Assembly: GCF_017639205.1 (NCBI RefSeq)
Contig: NZ_CP071139.1
Coordinates: 8,059,501 to 8,123,500 of the forward strand
Direction of reading: 5' to 3'
From: Streptomyces nojiriensis
Lineage (GTDB): Bacteria > Actinomycetota > Actinomycetes > Streptomycetales > Streptomycetaceae
Length of the DNA: 64,000 nucleotides
The notes beneath the pieces are model-generated. The model saw only the letters and a list, made by a program, of their open reading frames with translations, made no database searches and was not told the DNA's origin. Below are positions 25,504-33,327 of the stretch, piece by piece; the first letter of the stretch is position 1, and each line of letters starts with the position of its first letter. The position numbers and the translations under genes were made by a program.

Positions 25504-26421
25504 ATGCCCGACACCCTCCGGCCCAAGGAATTCCCTCCGGCCCCGCCGCGCCCCGGCGTGCTCCGCAGCTCCCTCGACGTCGAGCCGCTGACCTGCGTCA
25601 TCGGCGCCGAAATCTCCGGCGTGAGCCTCGCCGACGCCGCTCGTGACGACGACCTCTTCGCCGAGATCAGGAGTCTGCTGCTGCAGTACAAGGTCCTGTT
25701 CCTGCGCGACCAGGACATCACTCGCGCCGACCACGTCGCCTTCGCCGAACGCTTCGGCGCGCTGGAGGACCACCCGGTGGCCGGCAGCGACCCGGACCAC
25801 CCCGGCCTGGTCCGCATCTACAAGGACCTGGACAGCGCGCCCGAGCACTACGAGAACGCACTGCACACCGATGGCACCTGGCGCGAGAACCCGGCCATGG
25901 GAGCCGTACTCCGCTGCGTCGAGTCTCCACCCGTAGGCGGCGACACCATCTGGGTCAACATGGCCGAGGCCTACCGCCGCCTCCCGGAGCACATCAAGGC
26001 GCAGATCCAAGACCTGCGGGCCCGGCACAGCATCGAGGCGACCTTCGGCGCGGTCATGCCCGAGGAGCAGCGTCACGCGCTCAGGGCCCGGTTCCCGGAC
26101 GCGGAGCACCCGGTGGTGCGCACCCACCCGCAGACCGGCGAACAGATCCTCTTCGTCAACGCCTTCACCACGCACTTCGTCAACTACCACACCCCCGAGA
26201 ACGTGCGCTTCGGGCAGGATTACGCTCCCGGCGCCGGCCTCCTGCTGAACTACCTGATCAGCCAGGCCGCGGTCCCCGAGTACCAGGTCCGCTGGCGCTG
26301 GCGGAAGAACAGCGTGGCCATCTGGGACAACCGCTCCACCCAGCACTACGCAGTCCAGGACTACTGGCCCGCCGTCCGCAGGATGGAGCGCGCCGGGATC
26401 GTCGGCGACAGGCCCTTCTGA
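25504..26421 (+). CDS. TauD/TfdA family 2-oxoglutarate dioxygenase
   Basis: 305 residues. ALHTDGTWRENPAMG near residue 120 supplies the HxD ligands, and NRSTQHYAVQDYWP near residue 282 the distal histidine, with the oxoglutarate-binding arginine in RRMERAGI. It follows the taurine/2,4-D/alkylsulfatase type closely in length and order. The ATG at 25504 follows AGGAGTGA. It hydroxylates a carbon next to a heteroatom in characterised relatives, leading to C-O, C-N or C-S cleavage. It is distinct from the HxE-type dioxygenase at 20685. Confidence 0.9.
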   Translation: MPDTLRPKEFPPAPPRPGVLRSSLDVEPLTCVIGAEISGVSLADAARDDDLFAEIRSLLLQYKVLFLRDQDITRADHVAFAERFGALEDHPVAGSDPDHPGLVRIYKDLDSAPEHYENALHTDGTWRENPAMGAVLRCVESPPVGGDTIWVNMAEAYRRLPEHIKAQIQDLRARHSIEATFGAVMPEEQRHALRARFPDAEHPVVRTHPQTGEQILFVNAFTTHFVNYHTPENVRFGQDYAPGAGLLLNYLISQAAVPEYQVRWRWRKNSVAIWDNRSTQHYAVQDYWPAVRRMERAGIVGDRPF

Positions 26422-26488
26422 CCCTTCCTCACCTTCCCCCTCTCTATCCAGAGTTCCCTTTCCGACAAGCGCAGTCGAGGTGATGACA

Positions 26489-27832
26489 ATGGGGTTTCTC
26501 ACCACTGCGGAACCCGCTCCGGGGAGAATCGGCTCCTCCGAGTGGCCCGTGTCCCGGCGGTACGCCTGGGTGGTCTTTGCACTGAGTTTCGGACTCCTGC
26601 TCTCGGACTACATGTCCCGGCAGGTGCTCAACGCCGTCTTCCCGATGCTGAAGGCCGACTGGGCGCTCTCGGACGCCCGACTGGGCTCGCTCAGCGGCAT
26701 CGTGGCGCTGATGGTCGGTCTGCTCACCTTTCCCCTCTCGCTGCTGGCCGACCGATGGGGCAGGGTGAAGTCCCTGGTCCTGGCGGCGACGATGTGGAGC
26801 CTGGCGACCCTCGGGTGCGCGGTGGCGGCGAGCTACGACCAGATGTTCACCGGTCGGCTCCTGGTCGGCGTCGGTGAGGCCGCGTACGGCAGCGTCGGCA
26901 TCGCCGTGGTCCTCAGCGTCTTCCCGCGCGCCCTGCGGGCGACGCTCTCCGGGGCCTTCATCGCCGGTGGGGCCTTCGGCTCGGTCCTGGGCATATCCAT
27001 CGGTGGGGCCGTCGCCCAGGCGTACGGCTGGCGCTGGGCGTTCGGCGTGATGGGCGTCCTCGGCCTGGTGCTCGCCGGCCTCTACGCGACGGTGGTTACC
27101 GAGAAGCGGCTGGCTCCCGGATCGGACCCGGCCCCGGGCAAGGTGGATGCGCAGACGCGGGGCCGGATTCGAGTACTCCTCCCGAAGCTGTTCTCCTCCG
27201 TCTCGGTGATCAGCGCCTACGTCGGCAGCGGTCTGCAGCTGTTCATCGCGGGCGCGCTCATCGCCTGGCTGCCCAGCTACTTCAACCGCTACTACGACAT
27301 GCCGACCGCGAAGGCCGGTGCGACCGCGGGCCTCTTCGCCCTGGTGATCGGGATCGGCATGATCGCCGGCGGCATCGTCTCGGACCGGATCAGCCGCCGC
27401 TCTCCGATCCGCAAGTGGGCCGTCGCCATCGGCTGCAGCGTGGGCTCCCTCGTGTTGCTGACGACCGCGTTCCGCCTGCCGGCCGGCCCGGTGCAACTGC
27501 TGGTACTGGCGATGGGATCCCTGCTGTGCGCCGGTACGGCCGGGCCGGGGGCCGCCATGGTCGCGAACCTGACGCCCGCCGCCATCGCCGCGACGGCGTT
27601 CGCCACGCTCACGCTGGCCCAGAGCCTGCTCGGACTGGCCCCCGGCCCCGCGGTCACCGGGATGCTCGCGGACCGGTTCGGTCTGCTGGGCGCGCTCCGG
27701 CTCGTCCCGCTCGTGGCGATCGCGGCCACCGTGGCCTTCCTGATCGGCCGCCGCCGGTACGAGCACGATCTCCGCCGCCTCACCGCCCCCGCCGAGACGA
27801 TGGATCCCAGGGAACCGGAGCCCGTCTCATGA
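26489..27832 (+). CDS. MFS transporter, organic acid type
   Basis: 447 residues with twelve hydrophobic helices. Signatures include the loop DRWGRVKSLVLAATMWS after helix 2 and GVGEAAYGSVGIAVV in helix 4-5, as in sialate, 4-hydroxybenzoate and hexuronate carriers (ACS family). The ATG at 26489 is preferred because GAGGTG lies six bases upstream; GTG 26480 and ATG 26483 are alternatives. Its ATGA overlap with the following hydrolase shows operon structure. It probably imports the substrate of this catabolic cluster. Confidence 0.85.
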   Translation: MGFLTTAEPAPGRIGSSEWPVSRRYAWVVFALSFGLLLSDYMSRQVLNAVFPMLKADWALSDARLGSLSGIVALMVGLLTFPLSLLADRWGRVKSLVLAATMWSLATLGCAVAASYDQMFTGRLLVGVGEAAYGSVGIAVVLSVFPRALRATLSGAFIAGGAFGSVLGISIGGAVAQAYGWRWAFGVMGVLGLVLAGLYATVVTEKRLAPGSDPAPGKVDAQTRGRIRVLLPKLFSSVSVISAYVGSGLQLFIAGALIAWLPSYFNRYYDMPTAKAGATAGLFALVIGIGMIAGGIVSDRISRRSPIRKWAVAIGCSVGSLVLLTTAFRLPAGPVQLLVLAMGSLLCAGTAGPGAAMVANLTPAAIAATAFATLTLAQSLLGLAPGPAVTGMLADRFGLLGALRLVPLVAIAATVAFLIGRRRYEHDLRRLTAPAETMDPREPEPVS

Positions 27833-28407
27833 CGGGGAACGCGAAGCCGACGATCGTGATCGTTCCCGGCATGCGGGAACACGTCGAGGACCACTGGCAG
27901 ACCATCGTGGCCAGGCGGCTCGGCGATGCGGGTCGCACCGTCCGCACCGTTCCACCGCTCGTGCGCGACCGGCTCAGCCGTGCCGCCCACGTCACCAACG
28001 TGGTCGACGTGATGGCGCAGATCACCGGACCGGTCCTCATCGTCGCCCACAGCGCGGGCGTCATGACCACGGTGCAGTGGGCCCGGCGGCACGACGCGGA
28101 CGTCCGGGGTGCACTGCTGGCCACGCCCCCTGATTTCGAGACACCGCTGGCGGACGGCTATCCCACTTCCGAAGAGCTGGCGAGGTACGGCTGGACACCG
28201 GTGCCCCGGAAACCGCTGCCGTTCCCGAGCATCGTCGTGGCCAGTGCGAACGATCCGCTCGGATCGCCCGAGCGCGTCGCCGGACTCGCTCGGGACTGGG
28301 GGAGCAGCCTGGTGGAAATCGGCCGCGTCGGACACCTCAACCCCGCCTCCGGGCACGGTCCGTGGCCCCGAGCCGAGGAACTCATCGAAGCCCTCGAACA
28401 CGGCTGA
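27829..28407 (+). CDS. small alpha/beta serine hydrolase, RBBP9/YdeN type
   Basis: 192 residues. The nucleophile elbow is VAHSAGVM near residue 73, the acid ASANDPLGS near 138, and the catalytic histidine GRVGHLNPASGHG near 168, the order and length of RBBP9/YdeN hydrolases. The start overlaps the MFS stop. It is the last gene of the operon and may hydrolyse an ester or amide substrate or intermediate. Confidence 0.87.
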   Translation: MTGNAKPTIVIVPGMREHVEDHWQTIVARRLGDAGRTVRTVPPLVRDRLSRAAHVTNVVDVMAQITGPVLIVAHSAGVMTTVQWARRHDADVRGALLATPPDFETPLADGYPTSEELARYGWTPVPRKPLPFPSIVVASANDPLGSPERVAGLARDWGSSLVEIGRVGHLNPASGHGPWPRAEELIEALEHG

Positions 28408-28500
28408 TGCCGTACAGCACGGGCGCCACCACGCAGGCCCGTGGCAACACGGACACGGACACGGACCCGTCGTGGTCACCCGGTCGCTGCGCCGGGTCGG

Positions 28501-29352
28501 TCACAGACGGGTCGCCCGGATGATCCAGGTCGCCGAGGCGTAGCGAACGCCGTCGTCGGTCTCGTGGGCGGTGAGGGTGGCTCTCAAGCCGTCGACAGCA
28601 CGACGCCGGCCTTCGTCATCGAGGCCGCCGAGCATCCAGCCGTGCAGGCCGAGCACGAACCGCTCCGCGTCGGCCGTGTCCTCACCGAACCACATCACCT
28701 CGCTGTGCGGCTCCAGCTGGATGTCCGTGAAGCCGGCGGCCCCGAGCACGGTCCGTACGCGCGCGGGGTCGGCCAGCGAGAACGGCCCGGGTGCGTCGTG
28801 CGGGGGCGTGGGCAGCGGTCGTCCGGCGGCCAGCGCCTGGGTGAAGGAGCGGAGCCACTCGTTGCCCGCCGGCGATTGCCACACCAACTGCACGAGGCGC
28901 CCGCCCGGACGCAGCGCTCCGCCGATGTTGCGGAACGCGGCGACCGGGTCGGCGAAGAACATCGTCCCGGTGCGGCTGACGGCCACGTCGAACGATGCGG
29001 GGGAGAAGGCATGGACCTGGGCGTCCGCCTGCACGAAGTCGACGTTGTGCAGCCCCTCGTCCGCCGCTCGCCGCCGGGCCGCCCGCAGCATCGCGGCCGA
29101 CAGGTCCACGCCCAGTGCCCGTCCGTCGCCTGCCCGCCGTGCGACGTCGCGGGTGGTCTCGCCGGTGCCGCAGCCGATGTCCAGGACGCGGTCGGCGGCG
29201 GATACGCCGGCCGTGGCGAGGAGAGGGGTGCGATAGGGGCGCAGCGCGCGATCGAACCGGTCGGCGTGCTCCGCCCAGTACGCGCCTTCCTGCCCGTCCC
29301 AGGCTCGGGCCTGCTCGGCGTTGGACGGAGCGACCCGAAGAGTGCTGACCAT
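28501..29352 (-). CDS. class I SAM-dependent methyltransferase (UbiE/COQ5 style)
   Basis: 283 residues. Motif I is VLDIGCGTGETT near residue 58, motif II follows in DFVQADAQVHAF, and the post-motif region FRNIGGALRPGGRLVQLVWQ is typical of small-molecule methyltransferases. The ATG at 29352 is chosen because AGGTGG stands eight bases upstream. It is convergent with the hydrolase operon. Its substrate is unknown. A 13-bp palindrome lies just upstream and may be a repressor site. Confidence 0.85.
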   Translation of the reverse strand: MVSTLRVAPSNAEQARAWDGQEGAYWAEHADRFDRALRPYRTPLLATAGVSAADRVLDIGCGTGETTRDVARRAGDGRALGVDLSAAMLRAARRRAADEGLHNVDFVQADAQVHAFSPASFDVAVSRTGTMFFADPVAAFRNIGGALRPGGRLVQLVWQSPAGNEWLRSFTQALAAGRPLPTPPHDAPGPFSLADPARVRTVLGAAGFTDIQLEPHSEVMWFGEDTADAERFVLGLHGWMLGGLDDEGRRRAVDGLRATLTAHETDDGVRYASATWIIRATRL

Positions 29353-29385
29353 CGCCACCACCACCTATACGTCAAAAATAGCCAT

Positions 29386-29398
29386 AAATGGACCATTT
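29386..29398. promoter_or_regulatory. palindrome upstream of methyltransferase
   Basis: AAATGG-A-CCATTT is a perfect 13-bp palindrome 34-46 bases before the methyltransferase ATG, in an AT-richer patch that looks like a promoter. It may be an operator; no neighbouring regulator gene is obvious. Confidence 0.35.
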
Positions 29399-29568
29399 TG
29401 CGCCCGGGGTACCCGCGAGCTCGCACCGCAGATGGACCGCATCCAGCAGTGGCCCGACCGCCCCGCAGATGCCGACCCCGACCCCATCGGAGATCGCCGA
29501 GACCCTGCGACGGGCGAGCTGGAGCACGTGAGCGACGGGAGCGACGCCGATCCGCCGACGGGTCGCTG

Positions 29569-30153
29569 CTACGCGTCTTGTCGAGGGCCTGGCGACGGAT
29601 GCGGTGCGCGTAGAAACTCCTGGATCTCCGTCGTTCCGGGCTTGTAGCCGTCCGACGTGTCCACGATCAAGGTCGGGGCGGCAATACTGATGGGCTTGAA
29701 CCGCTCGGGGTCGTAGGTACCGGCTGCCAGGTCGGCGAGGAGGGCCTCGTCACCGTGGGCGGCTCGGTGGCTGTCGATCCGGGCTCGGTCGGTGATCCGC
29801 TCGACGATGATCGAAGTGGCCGTGGTGCACCGGATGACGCGGAGGTCTGCGACTTCCACGAGGGGCTCCAGGCCGGGGCGCCAGAGCCTGTCCTGGAAGG
29901 CCGCCTCGACGACCAGGGTGACCCCTGCCTGCACGAGGACGGTGATCGCCTTGAAGAAGGCCTCCAGCGTGGGGATGTTGAGGTGGTCGTCGCCGTTGGC
30001 CTGGTGATGCCGCACGTTCATCACCATGCCTTGCTTGATCTCGTCGCGAATGACGGCCGGGCATCCCAGGTCTTGGGCGAGGGCGCGGGCGAGCGTGGTC
30101 TTACCCGTGGCAGGAGGACCGGTAACGGCGACGATGGTCGGGCGGCCATCCAT
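29569..30153 (-). CDS. P-loop AAA_33-type small-molecule kinase
   Basis: 194 residues from the ATG at 30153 (TGGAG upstream). The Walker A motif is TGPPATGKTTLARAL at residues 11-25. The following VIRDEIKQGM and the VERITDRARID arginine-rich segment resemble the zeta-toxin/chloramphenicol phosphotransferase-like kinase group (AAA_33). It probably phosphorylates a small hydroxylated molecule. There is no antitoxin gene beside it, so I do not call it a toxin. It stands alone on the minus strand. Confidence 0.78.
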   Translation of the reverse strand: MDGRPTIVAVTGPPATGKTTLARALAQDLGCPAVIRDEIKQGMVMNVRHHQANGDDHLNIPTLEAFFKAITVLVQAGVTLVVEAAFQDRLWRPGLEPLVEVADLRVIRCTTATSIIVERITDRARIDSHRAAHGDEALLADLAAGTYDPERFKPISIAAPTLIVDTSDGYKPGTTEIQEFLRAPHPSPGPRQDA

Positions 30154-30677
30154 GGGCAGTACTCCAGGAGAGAGATCGCAGCAGGTCAGGACCGAGATCG
30201 GGAGGCGCCTCGCCGCGAGCGGAGGTCGCAGGCGTTGAACCCGGGCTCGTGGTCCACTCTCTCGTGGTCGGCCGGATGAGTACGGGCCATCGAGGCGGCG
30301 GGTCGGCGTCTGGGCGGAAGCGGACAGGGATACGTTCATCACGGCCCTCCCCGGTAGACGGTCGACCGTGCCCGGACCAGGCCCCCTGGCACGACCCGTC
30401 CGTCCACACGGTCCACATGAACTTCCGCGGTGTCGCTCTCCAGGCGCGGATCCGGCCCGGCCGCCCACCGGCACGTTCGTCCACCGGAACCATCGACGGA
30501 ACCCCGGTCCATAACCTCGCGTTGGCCGTCCGCTGCGAGGCGCACGGATTCCGTGGCCGGGGGCGCCGGGCGAGCGAGGGCATCCTGCTATCGGACGCCT
30601 GATGCCGTGTGGAGCTCGTCCGGGATCAGGCGACGGGACAGTCCGTCCGTAGGGGTGGGCCCTGCGGCGGCGGTGCG
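30154..30677. other. 524-bp stretch without a recognisable gene
   Basis: Open frames exist on both strands, but none has a family match, a good ribosome site or consistent codon bias. No long inverted repeat is visible. Confidence 0.5.
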
Positions 30678-30893
30678 TCAGCTCTGTGCGGTGTCGTCGC
30701 CCGCTTGGCCGGGGCCCTCGGCTGCGCGTGCCTTCTCGCGCATCTTGCGCACCAGCTCCGCCTTCCGGTCGGCCGCACCCTGGCGGTCGAGGTTGCGGTG
30801 CGGACCGTTGTTCTGCCGTTCGGCGCGGGACAGCTTCTTGCGCTGGCCGCCACCCTGGCCCACGGGGTTGTTGATGTTCTTGCTGTCGGTCAC
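30678..30893 (-). CDS. DUF6243 family small protein
   Basis: 71 residues from a GTG at 30893 with GGGAGA upstream. The sequence TDSKNINNPVGQGGGQRKK followed by LSRAERQNNGPHRNLDRQG and a charged helix (AELVRKMREKARAAEG) matches the Streptomyces DUF6243 proteins. It is hydrophilic, basic in the first half and probably partly disordered. No function is known for the family. Confidence 0.85.
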   Translation of the reverse strand: MTDSKNINNPVGQGGGQRKKLSRAERQNNGPHRNLDRQGAADRKAELVRKMREKARAAEGPGQAGDDTAQS

Positions 30894-31029
30894 GGGTTCT
30901 CCCGGTGGTGATGTGAAGTGATCTACGGATTCATCGGTGGGGGTGGGTGCGGCGACGTCGAAGGACGTCAGCAGGCCCATCACGCCCTCACTCGTAGATC
31001 GGCCTCTGGAAGAACATGACAAAGACGTT

Positions 31030-31262
31030 ACCCGGTTCCGTCGGTTCCGGAGACCACCCCTTTCGCCGCCCCGGCGCCGGCCGGGCCCTCGGCGGGAGCT
31101 GAGGTTCCCCACACGCCTCCCGGGCTTACCGACGGCGGGGACACCCTGCGCACAGTTGCCGGGCGCATCGCCGTCTGGAGCCGCCGCCCGTCGGTAGCAC
31201 AGCGCCTGGCTGAGACGCGCACGCTGCTGACGGGCATCGAGTCCACCTCGGCCGCCCCCCCC
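31030..31262 (+). pseudogene. start-less coding fragment of unknown origin
   Basis: One plus frame stays open with strong GC3 bias and reads TDGGDTLRTVAGRIAVWSR and RRPSVAQRLAETRTLLTGIE. It has no start codon or ribosome site. It looks like the tail of a lost gene. I do not recognise the family. Confidence 0.35.
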
Positions 31263-31276
31263 GTGCTGTTACGTCG

Positions 31277-32845
31277 TCACGACCGCCGCGGCCTGCGCGG
31301 CTGGGCCCAGCGCGTTGAGATGTTCCACACGGAGGACCGCCTTGATCGCCGTGCAGACCTCATCACGGCTGCCCCCTGCGGCTCGGAGTCGTCGGTGAAG
31401 GGGCGGTGTCGGGCGAGACCGTTGACGACGCGGCTCGTGGGGAAGGACAGCCGTCCCACGGGGACGACCCGTTCACCCCAGGCGGAGAGCGGTGCGGGCA
31501 GGGGCAGGTGATGCTTGGCCGCACTCGCACCGATCGTCTCCAGTGCGTCGAGCAGGGCCTGCCACTCCTGGGCCTGGACAGCAGTCATGTTCGGGTCGGC
31601 GATGCTGGACCAGCGGTTGTCCTTCGGGTTCCGCTGTGGCCTGAGGGAGGTGCGGAACTCCGCCCAGGAAGTGGCGGGGAGGGTGATCGTGGCGGATCGC
31701 GGTGAGCAGGCCGTAGCTGTTCGCCAGGCGTTTGACCGCGCGCGGGGTGGACACCGGCAAGGGCGGGCCGAGCAGCTCCAGGAGAGCCAGTTCGTCGGCT
31801 TCGAGGACGAGCGGATCGACGCGCTCGACGACAGGCGCCTCGGGCAGGATGACGCCGAACATGTCCGTGTCGATGTCCGCTCTCCCGGCCCCGGCCGGAG
31901 AATCGGCCCGATCCGCCTGTTTCGAGCCCGGGCTCGGGACCGCACCGTCTGCGTCAGCAGTCGTCCGTCCTGTCCCGGGGACCGGTACGGCCGGTCGCCG
32001 GCGGGGCTGACGAGGGTGTGCGGCACGCTCCGGTAACCGTCGGGGTCCAGGGGCGGCAGGGCCAGGACCACCTGGAAGATCTTCTCCCACAGCTCCTTGT
32101 CGTCCGGGTCGACCAGGCCCGGCTGCTCGACCGTGCCGCCGGTCGGAACTCTTCGGCTGCTCGCCCGAGGGGGCGGCGAGCAGCTGCCCCATGTTCTCGA
32201 AGTCCTTGCGGATCTGCGTCATCACCCCGAGCCTGCCGAGGTAGTCCCCGGAGGCGAACCGGTCGCTCGGCGACCTCGGCTGCGGACTCCCGTTGGACGG
32301 CCTGCCGGGCGAGGATCTGCATGGCCCTCTCCCATGTCGCGTTCGTCCGGTCGAGGTAGGAACGCAGGCGCGAAAGCCACCCGCTTGCCACGAACAGGAG
32401 GCCGAAGAGACCCGGAACGAGCGCCCCGAGCCACAGCCCCGGACGCCCCCGGACGATTCCGTAGGTGGCCATCGTGGTAGTCGCCACGAATGCGATGAAG
32501 GCGAGAAGGCCCAGGGGCGTGCGGCTCATCCGCCACAATGCGTGGATGGTGAGCTGCACTGCCGCCGTTGCCCCGACGGCATGCTGGTAGGTCTCCTTGG
32601 CATCCGCAGAGAGCAGTTGCAGGGCCGCCCGCTGTTCCGAGGCGAGGTCTTCCCACGCTTTCTCCGGCTTGCGCAGCGCGTGCTTCAGCGTCTCGTGACG
32701 CTCCCGGGCAGCGGCGCGGTCCGCTCTGCCTTCGGCCCCTCGGCGAACCCGACCGGCACGGACGAGGACCGGCGGACCGGGCGTGCTCCGGATGCGATAT
32801 CGCGCCGCCCCCGCGAGAATTGGAGTACCGGAAGCCTGAGTGACG
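31277..32845 (-). pseudogene. KAP-like P-loop NTPase remnant, several frameshifts
   Basis: Minus-strand segments in alternating frames reconstruct one protein: a helical region (LRKPEKAWEDLASEQRAAL), two membrane helices (TPLGLLAFIAFVATTTMATYG and, after it, LWLGALVPGLFGLLFVASGW), a coiled region (RSYLDRTNATWERAMQILAR), DKELWEKIF-like text, then FGVILPEAPVVERVDPLVLE and STPRAVKRLANSYGLLTAIR, ending PLSAWGERVVPVGRL. The PRAVKRLANSYGLL piece recalls the C-terminus of large Streptomyces KAP/P-loop NTPases. At least four frame changes are needed and no Walker A motif is left, so the gene is dead. Confidence 0.55.
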
Positions 32846-32955
32846 CCTGCGGCCGATGCAGCCCGATGCCGACGCGCGGACGAGACACGGCTGGGGCGGT
32901 CCGGCCCGGGGCTCGGGGTGCGGATCAGACCGAAGATCTCTCGGAAGGCTCCGAG

Positions 32956-33183
32956 ATGTCCGTGCTGTTCTTCGATGTCGGGGCAACGCTCGCCAACGTG
33001 ACGTTCGAGGACGACGGCTCGTCGAGCTACCGCCCCCGTGCGCGCCTCATCGAAGCAGCGGATTCCTTTGCGCCGGTGTGCAACGGCATCACTGTGCCGG
33101 GTGCCGAACCGCTCGTCGCCGTGCGCCGCGCGCGGCCGCCTCCGCCGGGGACAGCATCGTCGGCGTCTTCCGGACGAACGTGA
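32956..33183 (+). pseudogene. truncated HAD-like module, paralogue of the HAD-M28 N-terminus
   Basis: The frame begins MSVLFFDVGATLANVTFEDD and continues RPRARLIEAADSFAPVCNG and VPGAE. It aligns with residues 1-52 of the HAD-M28 protein at 61136-63088 (MTTLFFDIGATLADG, RPRPRVLQVLDAFAG, NPGAE). After that the reading frame becomes arginine/proline-rich nonsense and ends at 33183. The DFG-like nucleophile site D-V-G-A-T is kept. It directly precedes the M36 gene on the same strand, which suggests that a HAD-peptidase gene was broken here. Confidence 0.6.
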
Positions 33184-33327
33184 TCGCGGGCCGCCGGAAC
33201 GGCGAACGCACGAGGGAGATCCACGCGGGGGCCCGGCGGTGTCGACAGGCCTCACGCTCGACCGGCTCCGCAGAGCACCACGCTCGCAGGACTTTGAGAA
33301 CTCGACAGCGGGAAGCAGGTGGTGAGC

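Noticed and set aside
29569-30153. Zeta-toxin of a toxin-antitoxin pair
   Set aside because: The P-loop kinase lacks an adjacent antitoxin gene and is better described as a small-molecule kinase.
30249-30602. 117-codon plus ORF
   Set aside because: No ribosome site, no family similarity and no consistent codon bias.
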